From the NCBI RefSeq assembly GCF_042743185.1, contig NZ_JBHYMS010000040.1, positions 9,712 through 73,711 on the forward strand: 64,000 bases of DNA. The letters are read 5' to 3'. Below the pieces are notes generated by a model, which did not search any database, was not told where the DNA came from, and saw only the letters and a program-made list of their open reading frames with translations. Both the position numbers and the translations under genes were made by a program. This document shows positions 34,571 to 43,039 of this stretch, piece after piece. Source of the DNA: Inquilinus sp042743185. Its GTDB lineage: Bacteria > Pseudomonadota > Alphaproteobacteria > DSM-16000 > Inquilinaceae. Position 1 is the stretch's first letter. Each line of letters begins with the position of its first letter.

Positions 34571-34741
34571 ATGACGCCGCTGCGGCCGACCCGCAGGCAC
34601 GCCCTGGGACGCAGGATCAGCGCCGCCGGTCTCGCCGGTACTCGCGCGACATCGGACAGTATCGACTTCACCGCCGACAGGATCATGCCGCTGCCGCCGG
34701 CCAAGGGCGCCGGCGGGACGATCATCCCTGGCCGCAGCTGA
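34571..34741 (+). CDS. candidate small protein (56 aa) with twin-Arg-like N-terminus
   Basis: ATG at 34571 is preceded by a textbook ribosome site AGGAGG at 34559-34564 with 6-base spacing. The 56 residues (MTPLRPTRRHALGRRISAAGLAG..., ending IIPGRS) include TRRHALG and an Ala/Gly stretch, like the start of a twin-arginine signal, but the hydrophobic core is short. It may be a real small protein, a leader ORF, or the decayed 5' end of an exported protein. It lies 58 bases before the sugar binding protein gene in the rightward arm. No family recognised. Confidence 0.45.
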   Translation: MTPLRPTRRHALGRRISAAGLAGTRATSDSIDFTADRIMPLPPAKGAGGTIIPGRS

Positions 34742-34799
34742 CCCCGACACCACCAGCGCCTTCGGAGAGAAGAGGCGCGAACGACAGGAGGAACACGAG

Positions 34800-36095
34800 A
34801 TGGCGACGCTGATCACCGACCGCAGACAGGTGCTGAAGCTGGGCGCCGCCCTGGGCGGGCTGGCCGCCTCCGGGCTGCCGATGCCGGCGCTGGCCCAGGA
34901 CAAGCGCGTGCGCATGTTCTGGTGGGGCTCGAAGGAGCGGGCGGATCGTACCGCCAAGGTCAACAAGCTGTACGAGGCCGCGCATCCGGGCACGGCGATC
35001 AACGGCGAGACGCTGGGCTGGCCCGACTACTGGCCGCGCCTGGCCACCCAGACCGCCGGCCGCAACGCGCCCGACGTGATCCAGATGGACTACCGCTACA
35101 TCGTCGAATACGCCCGGCGCGGGGCGCTGCTGCCGCTCGACGAATACCTGCCGTCGGTGCTGAAGATCGAGGATTTCGGCAAGCCGGCGATCGATTGCGG
35201 CCGGGTCGAGGGCAAGCTCTACGGCGTCAATCTCGGCAACAACTCGACCGCCATCGTCTACGACGCCGAGACGCTGCAGCAGATCGGGGTCGAGGAGCCG
35301 GGCTGGGAGTGGAGCTGGGCGCAATGGGGCGACTGGTCGCTCAAGGTCGCCCAGGCCTCCAAGCGTGACGGGTTCTGGGGCATCGGCGACTGCGGCGGCA
35401 TCGAGCCGGCGCTCGATTGCTGGCTGCGGCAGAAGGGCAAGGCGCTGTACACCGCCGAGGGCCGGCCCGGCTTCGACGCCGAGGTCATGGCCGAGTGGTT
35501 CGGTTTCTGGCACGAGCTGCGCCAGAAGAAGGCGATCCCGCCGGCCGACATCCAGGCGCTGGACAAGCAGTCGCCGGAGACCAGCATGCTGGCCCTCCTC
35601 CATTCCGCTGCGATCATCACCAACTCGAACCAGCTGGTGGCGCATCAGGTGCTGAGCAAGACCAAGCTGAAGATGACGATGCAGCCGAGCGGCGGCCCCG
35701 GTGCCAAGCCCGGCCAGTATCTGAAGCCCTCGATGCTGTTCAGCATCGCCGCGCGCAGCCAGGTCGCGGAAGAGGCGGTGCGCGTGGCCAATTTCTACGT
35801 CACCGATGTCGAAGCCGGGAAGGTGCTCGGCGTCGAGCGCGGCGTGCCGGCGTCGAAGACGCTGCGCGAGGCGGTGGCGCCGACGCTCGACGAGCTCAGC
35901 CGGGCGATGCTCGACTACGTCTCCTTCATCACCGACAAGGTCGGCGACCTGCCGCCGTCGCCGCCGAAGGGCGCCGGCGAGATCAACTTCCTGCTGAAGC
36001 GGGTCAACGAGCAGGTCGGCTTCGACCAGGCGTCGCCGGCCGACGGCGCCAAGCAGTTCGTCGACGAAGCCAACAGCATCCTCGATCGCGGGTGA
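34800..36095 (+). CDS. sugar ABC transporter substrate-binding protein (family 1)
   Basis: 431 residues; start ATG has AGGAGG about 8 bases upstream. Exported: a leader with RQVLKLGAALGGLAASGLPMPALAQ, possibly Tat-type. Family 1 features: RMFWWGSKERADRTAKVNKLYEAAHPG in outline, DVIQMDYRYIVEYARRGALLPLDEYL, and LKPSMLFSIAARS. Binds a mono- or oligosaccharide or sugar acid in the periplasm for the two permeases that follow. Confidence 0.92.
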   Translation: MATLITDRRQVLKLGAALGGLAASGLPMPALAQDKRVRMFWWGSKERADRTAKVNKLYEAAHPGTAINGETLGWPDYWPRLATQTAGRNAPDVIQMDYRYIVEYARRGALLPLDEYLPSVLKIEDFGKPAIDCGRVEGKLYGVNLGNNSTAIVYDAETLQQIGVEEPGWEWSWAQWGDWSLKVAQASKRDGFWGIGDCGGIEPALDCWLRQKGKALYTAEGRPGFDAEVMAEWFGFWHELRQKKAIPPADIQALDKQSPETSMLALLHSAAIITNSNQLVAHQVLSKTKLKMTMQPSGGPGAKPGQYLKPSMLFSIAARSQVAEEAVRVANFYVTDVEAGKVLGVERGVPASKTLREAVAPTLDELSRAMLDYVSFITDKVGDLPPSPPKGAGEINFLLKRVNEQVGFDQASPADGAKQFVDEANSILDRG

Positions 36096-36099
36096 CGTC

Positions 36100-37032
36100 A
36101 TGACCGTTGCGGTGCAGGCCTCAGGCAAGGTGGAACGGGCGCGAGGGAGGCGGCGGATCACATCCCGCACCCTCTCGGGCTACATGTTCCTGACGCCGTG
36201 GCTGATCGGATTCATCGGCCTGACCGCCGGGCCGATCCTGGTCTCGCTCTACCTGTCCTTCACCGATTTCGACCTGCTGCAGAGTCCGAACTGGGTCGGG
36301 GCGGCGAACTACGTCCGGATCGCCACCGCCGATCCGAAGTTCCTGTCCTCGATGCAGGTCACCTTCCTGTTCGTGCTGTTCGCGGTGCCCTTGAAGCTGG
36401 CCTTCGCCCTCGGCGTGGCGATGCTGCTGAACAAGGGCATCGCCGGGTTGCCAGTGTACCGCGCCCTGTTCTACCTGCCGTCGCTGCTGGGCGCGAGCGT
36501 CGCCATCGCGGTGCTGTGGCGGCAGCTCTTCGCCGGCAGCGGCCTGGTCAACCAGTTCCTGGCCCTGTTCGGCATCCAGGGGCCGAGCTGGATCTCCAAT
36601 CCGAACTACGCGCTGTCGACGCTGGTCGTCCTCAGCATCTGGCAGTTCGGCTCGCCGATGATCATCTTCCTCGCCGGCCTGCGGCAGATCCCGCGCGACC
36701 TGTACGAGGCGGCGGCGATCGACGGCGCCACGCCCTGGAGCCGGTTCTGGCGCATCACCCTGCCGCTGCTGACCCCGGTGGTGTTCTTCAACGCCGTGAT
36801 CCAGACGATCGAGGCGTTCAAGGCCTTCACCCCGGCCTTCATCATCAGCGAGGGCACGGGCGGGCCGATCGACTCCACCCTGTTCTACACCCTGTACCTG
36901 TACCAGGAAGCCTTCAGCAATTTCCGCATGGGCTACGCCTCGGCGCTGGCCTGGGTGCTGGTGGTGATCATCGCGCTGTTCACCGCCTTCTCCTTCCTCT
37001 CGGCGCGCTACTGGGTGCATTACGATGAGTGA
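36100..37032 (+). CDS. sugar ABC transporter permease (MalF/UgpA type)
   Basis: 310 residues with six membrane helices and the EAA loop YEAAAIDGATPWSRFWRITLPLLTP near 220. Starts 4 bases after the binding protein stop. Membrane partner of the UgpE-type permease that follows in an 8-base overlap. Confidence 0.93.
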   Translation: MTVAVQASGKVERARGRRRITSRTLSGYMFLTPWLIGFIGLTAGPILVSLYLSFTDFDLLQSPNWVGAANYVRIATADPKFLSSMQVTFLFVLFAVPLKLAFALGVAMLLNKGIAGLPVYRALFYLPSLLGASVAIAVLWRQLFAGSGLVNQFLALFGIQGPSWISNPNYALSTLVVLSIWQFGSPMIIFLAGLRQIPRDLYEAAAIDGATPWSRFWRITLPLLTPVVFFNAVIQTIEAFKAFTPAFIISEGTGGPIDSTLFYTLYLYQEAFSNFRMGYASALAWVLVVIIALFTAFSFLSARYWVHYDE

Positions 37033-37888
37033 TATCACCCTCGAAAGCCCGGCCCGCCGCCCGCTGTCGCGGTCGCTGCTGATCCACATCGCGCTGTGCG
37101 CCTGCTCCCTGGCGATGCTGTATCCGCTGCTGTGGATGCTCGCCAGCTCGTTCAAGGACGACAGCCAGATCTTCTCCTCGGCCTCGCTGTGGCCGGAGAG
37201 CTTCAGCCTCGACGCCTATGTCCGGGGCTGGAGCGGGCTCGACATCAGCTTCGGCCAGTTCTTCTGGAACTCGGCGGTGATCTCGGTCCTGTCGGTGATC
37301 GGCAACGTCTTCGCCTGCTCGCTGACCGCCTTCGCCTTCGCCCGTCTGCGTTTCCCGGGCCGCAGCTTCTGGTTCGCGCTGATGCTGGGCACGCTGATGC
37401 TGCCCTATCACGTGACCCTGATCCCGCAATACGTGCTGTTCCTTCAGCTCGACTGGGTCGACACCTTCCTGCCGCTGGTGGTGCCGAAATACCTGGCCTC
37501 GGACGCCTTCTTCATCTTCCTGATGGTGCAGTTCTTCCGCGGCCTCCCGCGCGAGCTGGACGAGGCGGCGATGATGGACGGCTGCAGCCCGTGGAAGATC
37601 TACTGGAAGATCATCATGCCGCTGTCGAAGCCGGTCCTGGCCACGGCGGCGATCTTCTCCTTCATCTGGACCTGGGACGACTTCTTCGCGCCCTTGATCT
37701 ACCTGAACGACATGGGTTCCTACACGGTCCAGCTCGGCCTCAGGAACTTCGTCGATTCCACCGGCAAGTCGGATTGGAGCGCGCTGTTCGCCATGTCCAT
37801 CCTGACCCTGCTGCCGGTGTTCGTCTTCTTCCTGTTCTTCCAGCGCCTTCTGATCGAGGGCGTCGCCACCACCGGCCTCAAACGCTGA
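37025..37888 (+). CDS. sugar ABC transporter permease (MalG/UgpE type)
   Basis: 287 residues, six membrane helices, EAA loop DEAAMMDGCSPWKIYWKIIMPLSKP near 180. Overlaps the previous permease by 8 bases. No ABC ATPase gene follows; the transporter must borrow one encoded elsewhere, as MsmX/UgpC-type ATPases allow. Confidence 0.93.
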   Translation: MSDITLESPARRPLSRSLLIHIALCACSLAMLYPLLWMLASSFKDDSQIFSSASLWPESFSLDAYVRGWSGLDISFGQFFWNSAVISVLSVIGNVFACSLTAFAFARLRFPGRSFWFALMLGTLMLPYHVTLIPQYVLFLQLDWVDTFLPLVVPKYLASDAFFIFLMVQFFRGLPRELDEAAMMDGCSPWKIYWKIIMPLSKPVLATAAIFSFIWTWDDFFAPLIYLNDMGSYTVQLGLRNFVDSTGKSDWSALFAMSILTLLPVFVFFLFFQRLLIEGVATTGLKR

Positions 37889-37902
37889 ACCGGGACCCCC
37901 GA

Positions 37903-38916
37903 ATGACCATCCGCTTCGCCGCCATCGGCATCAACCACAACCACATCTTCGGGCAGGTCGACGCGCTGCTCGGCGCGGGGGGCGAGTTCGTCGCCTTCCA
38001 CGCGCCGGAGGACGACCTCGCCGGCCCGTTCCAGACCCGCTACCCGCAGGCGAAGCGCGTCTCCGACCCGCGCGCCATCCTGGACGACCCCTCTATCAAG
38101 CTGGTCACCTCGGCCGGCATCCCGGCCGACCGGGCGCCGCTCGGCATCGCCGTGATGAAGGCCGGCAAGGACTACCTCTCCGACAAGCCGGGCATGACCA
38201 CGCTGGAGCAGCTGGCCGAGGTGCGGCGGGTGCAGGCCGAGACCGGCCGGATCTACTCGATCTGCTACTCCGAGCATTTCCAGACCCGGTCGACCGTGAA
38301 GGCGGGCGAGCTGGTCCAGGCCGGGGCGATCGGCCGCGTGATCAACACCGTCGGGCTCGGGCCGCACCGCCTCAACGCGCCGTCGCGACCGGACTGGTTC
38401 TTCCAGCGCGCCCGCTACGGCGGCATCCTGACCGACATCGCCTCGCACCAGTTCGAGCAGTTCCTGTTCTTCGCCGGCACGCTCGATGTCGAGGTCGCCT
38501 CGGCCGCGGTTGCCAACCGCGGCAACCCGGGAACGCCGGAGCTGCAGGATTTCGGCGAGGCGCTGCTGCGCAGCCCCGGCGCCACCGGCTACATCCGGAT
38601 CGACTGGTTCACGCCGGACGGGCTGCCGACCTGGGGCGACGGGCGGCTGACCATCCTCGGCACCGAGGGCTATATCGAGCTGCGGAAGTATGTCGACCCG
38701 ACCGGCCAGCCCGGCACCGACCACCTGATCCTGGTCGACGGCAAGGGCCTGCAGCGGATCGACTGCAGCAATGTCGAGCTGCCCTTCGGCCGGCAGCTGG
38801 TCGCCGACGTGCTGGAGCGGACGGAGACGGCGATGAGCCAGGAGCATTGTTTCAAGGCGATGGAGCTGGCGCTGACGGCGCAGGAGCTGGCCGAATCTCG
38901 CGAGGGGAGGGCCTGA
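37903..38916 (+). CDS. Gfo/Idh/MocA family oxidoreductase (rightward arm, first)
   Basis: 337 residues from the ATG at 37903, 14 bases after the permease stop. N-terminal IRFAAIGINHNHIFGQVDALL, a variant nucleotide-binding segment without the classical GxGxxG, and SDKPGMTTLEQLAE in place of the usual EKP. Both changes mark this as a divergent subgroup; it may bind the cofactor differently. C-terminal domain has GGILTDIASHQFEQFLFFAG, with a likely catalytic His. Confidence 0.84.
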   Translation: MTIRFAAIGINHNHIFGQVDALLGAGGEFVAFHAPEDDLAGPFQTRYPQAKRVSDPRAILDDPSIKLVTSAGIPADRAPLGIAVMKAGKDYLSDKPGMTTLEQLAEVRRVQAETGRIYSICYSEHFQTRSTVKAGELVQAGAIGRVINTVGLGPHRLNAPSRPDWFFQRARYGGILTDIASHQFEQFLFFAGTLDVEVASAAVANRGNPGTPELQDFGEALLRSPGATGYIRIDWFTPDGLPTWGDGRLTILGTEGYIELRKYVDPTGQPGTDHLILVDGKGLQRIDCSNVELPFGRQLVADVLERTETAMSQEHCFKAMELALTAQELAESREGRA

Positions 38917-38918
38917 CC

Positions 38919-40001
38919 ATGGCGATCCGCAACGTTGCCGTGATCGGCCTCGGCGTCGGCCGCGGCCATATCGCCGAAGGCTACGCCGCCCATCCGGACA
39001 AGTTCCGGGTCGAGGCGATCTGCGACCTGAATCCGGACCGCCTGACCGAGATCGGCGACGAGTTCGCCATCCCGGTGCGGACCACCCGCTTCGACGAGAT
39101 CCTGCGCATGCGGGAGATCGAGGTGATCGACATCTGCACCCCGCCGACAGTGCATATCGGCCAGGTCCTGGCGGCGCTGGAAGCCGGCAAGCAGGTGATC
39201 TGCGAGAAGCCGCTGGTCGGGTCGCTGGCCGATCTCGACCGGGTGGTGAAGGCCGAGGCCGCGGCGCCGGGCCGGGTGATGCCGATCTTCCAGTACCGCT
39301 ACGGCGACGGGCTGCAGCAGGCCAAGCGGATCGTCGAGGCCGGCATCGCCGGCAAGCCCTATCTGGCGACGGTGGAGACGCACTGGAACCGTGGCGCGAA
39401 GTACTATTCGGTGCCCTGGCGCGGCCGGCTGGACACCGAGCTGGGCGGCGTGCTGCTGACCCATGCCATCCATTCGCACGACATCATGACCTGGCTGATG
39501 GGGCCGGTGGCCTCGGTCTATTGCCAGACCGCGACCCGGGTGAACCCGATCGAGGTCGAGGACTGCGCCGTCGCCAGCGTGGTGATGCAGAGCGGCGCCC
39601 TGGTCTCGCTGGCCGCCACCCTCGGCTCGCAGGTCGAGATCAGCCGGCTGCGCTTCTGCTTCGAGAACGTCACCTTCGAAAGCGGGCTGAAGCCCTATGC
39701 CCCGGGGGACGGCCCCTGGCAGATCACCCCGGCCTCGCCTGAGATCGCGCAGCGGATCGAAGGGGCGCTGGCGGATTGGGAGCCAGTGCCGTCGCGCTTC
39801 GCCGGCCAGCTCGGCCGCTACCACAAGGCGCTGGAAACCGATGGCCCGCTGCCGGTGACCCTCGACGACGCGCGGCGGTCGCTGGAATTGGCGACGGCCT
39901 TGTTCCATTCTGCGGAGACCGGCCGGCCGGTCGAGCTGCCGATCGGCCGGGATCACCCGAAATACGCCGACTGGCGCCCGCAACCCAAGGCCGTGGCATG
40001 A
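38919..40001 (+). CDS. Gfo/Idh/MocA family oxidoreductase (rightward arm, second)
   Basis: 360 residues; start ATG 2 bases after the previous stop, with GGGGAGGG upstream. Canonical NVAVIGLGVGRGH Rossmann loop, DICTPPTVHIGQV, CEKPLVGSL near 90, and GGVLLTHAIHSHDIM near 175 with candidate catalytic His residues. Dehydrogenase of a sugar acid or keto-sugar by family. Overlaps the UxaC start (ATGA). Confidence 0.9.
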   Translation: MAIRNVAVIGLGVGRGHIAEGYAAHPDKFRVEAICDLNPDRLTEIGDEFAIPVRTTRFDEILRMREIEVIDICTPPTVHIGQVLAALEAGKQVICEKPLVGSLADLDRVVKAEAAAPGRVMPIFQYRYGDGLQQAKRIVEAGIAGKPYLATVETHWNRGAKYYSVPWRGRLDTELGGVLLTHAIHSHDIMTWLMGPVASVYCQTATRVNPIEVEDCAVASVVMQSGALVSLAATLGSQVEISRLRFCFENVTFESGLKPYAPGDGPWQITPASPEIAQRIEGALADWEPVPSRFAGQLGRYHKALETDGPLPVTLDDARRSLELATALFHSAETGRPVELPIGRDHPKYADWRPQPKAVA

Positions 40002-41401
40002 GCCTGCATCCAGACCGCCTGTTCTCACCGGACCCGACCCAGCGCGGCATCGCCCGGCGCCTCTATGCCGAGGTCGCCGGGCTGCCGCTGATCAGCCCGC
40101 ACGGCCACACCGACCCGGCCTGGTACGCGAAGAACGAGGCGTTCCCGGACCCGGCCTCGCTGCTGATCATCCCGGACCACTATATCTTCCGCATGCTCTA
40201 CAGCCAGGGCGTGCGGCTGGAGGATCTCGGCGTGCCGCGGCGCGACGGCGGCCCAGTGGAGACCGATCCGCGGGCGATCTGGCGCCGTTTCGCCGAGCAT
40301 TGGCACCTGTTCCGCGGCACCCCGACCCGGATGTGGCTCGACCACACCTTCGAGACCCTGTTCGGGGTGGAGGAGCGGCTGACGCCGGCCAGCGCCGACC
40401 GGATCTACGACCGCATCGCCGAGCGGCTGGCCCGGCCGGACTACCGGCCGCGGGCGCTGTTCGAGCGGTTCAACCTCGAGGTCATCGCCACCACGGAATC
40501 GCCGCTCGACCCGCTCGACCACCACCGCACCATCCGCGACAGCGGCTGGAAGGGCAGGGTGGTCACCGCCTTCCGCCCCGACCCGGTGGTGGACCCGGAG
40601 TTCGACGGCTTCCGCGAGGGGCTGCAGCGGCTCGGCGAGATCACCGGCGAGGACACGCAGTCCTGGCGCGGCTACCTCACCGCCCTGGCGCAGCGCCGTG
40701 CCTATTTCAAAGAGATGGGCGCGACCTCGACCGACCACGGCCACCCGACCGCGGCGACGGCCGATCTCGACCCGGTGCCGGCGGTGACGCTGTTCGAAAA
40801 GGTCGTCTCCGGCCGGTTCGAGCCGCAGGATGCCGAGCTGTTCCGCGCCCAGATGCTGACCGAGATGGCGCGGATGAGCCTCGAAGACGGCCTCGTGATG
40901 CAGATCCACCCGGGCTCCTTCCGCAACCACAACCCGACGCTGCAGCGCGAGTTCGGCCGCGACAAGGGCGCCGACATCCCGACCCGGACCGACTATGTCC
41001 ACGCGCTGAAGCCGCTGCTCGACCGCTTCGGCAACGAGCGCGACCTGTCGGTGATCCTGTTCACGCTGGATGAGAGCACCTATGCGCGCGAGCTGGCGCC
41101 GCTGGCCGGGCACTACCCGACCCTGCGGCTCGGCCCGCCCTGGTGGTTCTTCGACAGCCCGGAGGGGATGCTGCGCTTCCGCGAGCTGGCGACCGAGACG
41201 GCCGGCTTCTACAACACCGTCGGCTTCAACGACGACACCCGCGCCTTCCCCTCGATCCCGGCCCGGCACGACGTGGCCCGCCGCATCGACTGCCGCTACC
41301 TCGCCCAGCTGGTGGCCGAGCACCGGCTGGACGAGGACGAGGCGGCGGAGGTCGCGGTCGACCTCGCCTACCGGCTGCCGAAGGCGGCGTACAAGCTGTA
41401 A
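39998..41401 (+). CDS. uxaC: uronate isomerase (glucuronate isomerase family)
   Basis: 467 residues, full length. Metal-site motif ISPHGHTDPAWY near residues 32-43 (HxH), LEVIATTESPLDPLDHH, QIHPGSFRNHN and GFNDDTRAFPSIPARHDVARR near the C-terminus. UxaC converts D-glucuronate or galacturonate to the 2-keto acid in the cytoplasm; family members may take other uronic acids or keto-sugar acids. It is the last gene of the rightward arm; no uxaB, uxuA or kdgK accompanies it, which suggests that the remaining steps are done by the unusual enzymes in the leftward arm. Confidence 0.92.
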   Translation: MSLHPDRLFSPDPTQRGIARRLYAEVAGLPLISPHGHTDPAWYAKNEAFPDPASLLIIPDHYIFRMLYSQGVRLEDLGVPRRDGGPVETDPRAIWRRFAEHWHLFRGTPTRMWLDHTFETLFGVEERLTPASADRIYDRIAERLARPDYRPRALFERFNLEVIATTESPLDPLDHHRTIRDSGWKGRVVTAFRPDPVVDPEFDGFREGLQRLGEITGEDTQSWRGYLTALAQRRAYFKEMGATSTDHGHPTAATADLDPVPAVTLFEKVVSGRFEPQDAELFRAQMLTEMARMSLEDGLVMQIHPGSFRNHNPTLQREFGRDKGADIPTRTDYVHALKPLLDRFGNERDLSVILFTLDESTYARELAPLAGHYPTLRLGPPWWFFDSPEGMLRFRELATETAGFYNTVGFNDDTRAFPSIPARHDVARRIDCRYLAQLVAEHRLDEDEAAEVAVDLAYRLPKAAYKL

Positions 41402-41411
41402 GATCCGGCTT

Positions 41412-41449
41412 TGCAGGAGATCAGCGGGCTTCGGCCCAGGTCTCCTGCA
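41412..41449. terminator. nested hairpin between convergent genes
   Basis: TGCAGGAGA (41412-41420) and TCTCCTGCA (41441-41449) are perfect 9-bp arms; inside lies GGGC-TTCG-GCCC. It sits just after uxaC and overlaps the stop of the convergent gene, so it probably ends both transcripts. No T-tract. Confidence 0.55.
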
Positions 41450-41840
41450 GGTGGCGCCACAGCACCGCCTCCTCCCGGACTTCCAGCAGGGCGGTCGACC
41501 GCCGCAGGCTCTCGACGCCACGGACGCTCTGCCATTCGTCATAGGTGCACAGGCGGAAGCCGCCGGGCAAAGGGAGGCGCACGGCGGCGTCGCGGATCTC
41601 GATCCGGAACGGCGCGGCCGGGTCGGCATGCGTCCCGCGCGCCCGGCGCAGCCAGCCGGTCACCGCGGCCCGGTCCAGCACCGCGCCATCCGGGGTGATC
41701 AGCGTGAAGTCGGAGGGCCAGGCCGGCTCGATCCGGGCGAATTCCGCCGGATCGGTTGCCGCGTCGCCCAGCCAGCGCTCGAAGAACCGGTGCAGCCGTT
41801 CGATCTCATGGAGGCAGCGGTCGCCGATCGGGTCGCTCAT
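41421..41840 (-). CDS. small hypothetical protein, NTF2/SnoaL-like fold suspected
   Basis: 139 residues. HEIERLHRFFERWLGDAA and DFTLITPDGAVLDRAAVTGWLR at the start and a Trp-containing LWRHLQETW at the end recall DUF4440/SnoaL-type proteins that bind a small molecule in a cone-shaped pocket. No catalytic residues can be assigned. Its end overlaps a hairpin shared with uxaC. Confidence 0.65.
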   Translation of the reverse strand: MSDPIGDRCLHEIERLHRFFERWLGDAATDPAEFARIEPAWPSDFTLITPDGAVLDRAAVTGWLRRARGTHADPAAPFRIEIRDAAVRLPLPGGFRLCTYDEWQSVRGVESLRRSTALLEVREEAVLWRHLQETWAEAR

Positions 41841-41947
41841 GTCGGGGCCTGGTCCACAGCGTCTGATTGACTTTTGTCCGGTAAAGGTCCGGAGTCGGGG
41901 AACGATCCCCTTGCGCGTACTCCGTCGAGAACAGGTTTTCCCCCATC

Positions 41948-43018
41948 ATGAATTTCCAGCCCGGCCGAAGCGAGGATGTTGCGGCCGTGGTCCCCGCGGC
42001 CGTGCACCCCGCCCCCCGGGATCGTCGCATCGAGATTTCGGCCCAGATCCTGGCCGGGCTTGCGCTGCTCGGCAGCCTGTGGTTCGGCCTGCTCGCCGCC
42101 CTGCTGGCGGGCCTGCTGATCCACGAGCTGGTGCACGCCGTGGCGCCGGCGTTCCGGCGCTTCGGCTTCCTGCCCAATATCGGACGCATCATCGCCCTCG
42201 GCCTGCTGACGGCGGTGCTGAGCCTGGCCGTGATCTTCGGCGTGGTCGAGCTGATCTCGGTCCTCACCGACCGGCCGGAGGGGCTGGTCGCCGTGATGCG
42301 CAAGATGGCCGAGGCGGTGGAGCGGGCGAGCCAGCAGCTGCCGCCCTGGATCGTCGCCTACATCCCGAACAGCGGCCAGGACCTCGACACCATGCTGGCG
42401 CAGTCCCTGCGCGACCATGCGCGGGACCTGCTGCGGCTCACCACCGATGTCGGGCGTGTCCTGGTGCATATCGTCATCGGCCTCGTGATCGGCGGCATGA
42501 TCGCCATCGCCGACCTGACGGAGAAGCCCGGCCGCGGGCCGCTGGTCAGGGCACTGGCGGAGCGGGCCCGGCTGCTGGCCCTGTCGTTCCGCCGCGTGGT
42601 CTTCGCCCAGGTGCGGATCTCCGCCCTCAACACGGCGCTGACGGCGATCTACCTGGTCGTGGTCCTGCCGCTGTTCGGCGTCCATCTGCCGCTGACCAAG
42701 ACCATGATCGTGGTCACCTTCGTCTGCGGGCTGCTGCCGGTGATCGGCAACCTGATCTCGAACACCGTCATCTCGATCATCAGCCTGAGCCTGTCGATCT
42801 ATGTGATGTTCGGGTCCCTGGCGTTCCTGGTCCTGATCCATAAGCTGGAATACTTCATCAACGCCAAGATCGTCGGCACCCAGATCCATGCCAAGGCCTG
42901 GGAGATCCTGATCTCCATGCTGCTGATGGAGGCGGCTTTCGGCGTGCCGGGCGTGATCGCGGCGCCGGTCTTCTATGCCTATCTCAAGGTCGAGCTGGGG
43001 CGGAGCAAGCTGATCTGA
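41948..43018 (+). CDS. AI-2E family transporter (DUF20/PerM-like)
   Basis: 356 residues, about seven to eight membrane helices with a long hydrophilic middle, the AI-2E/PerM plan. Late PVIGNLISNTVISIISLS and FINAKIVGTQIHAKAWEILISMLL are family-typical. Members export autoinducer-2 or act as sodium/proton antiporters or general permeases; function here is not predictable. GGGGAACGATCCCC in the leader could be a regulatory hairpin. Confidence 0.85.
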   Translation: MNFQPGRSEDVAAVVPAAVHPAPRDRRIEISAQILAGLALLGSLWFGLLAALLAGLLIHELVHAVAPAFRRFGFLPNIGRIIALGLLTAVLSLAVIFGVVELISVLTDRPEGLVAVMRKMAEAVERASQQLPPWIVAYIPNSGQDLDTMLAQSLRDHARDLLRLTTDVGRVLVHIVIGLVIGGMIAIADLTEKPGRGPLVRALAERARLLALSFRRVVFAQVRISALNTALTAIYLVVVLPLFGVHLPLTKTMIVVTFVCGLLPVIGNLISNTVISIISLSLSIYVMFGSLAFLVLIHKLEYFINAKIVGTQIHAKAWEILISMLLMEAAFGVPGVIAAPVFYAYLKVELGRSKLI

Positions 43019-43039
43019 CGCTCCGCCCGAAGCCGGGCC

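Noticed and set aside
34462..34725. An 87-codon minus-strand frame in the TetR/sugar-arm gap
   Set aside because: No ribosome site and no plausible protein; the + strand ORF in the same place has a perfect AGGAGG and is the better candidate.
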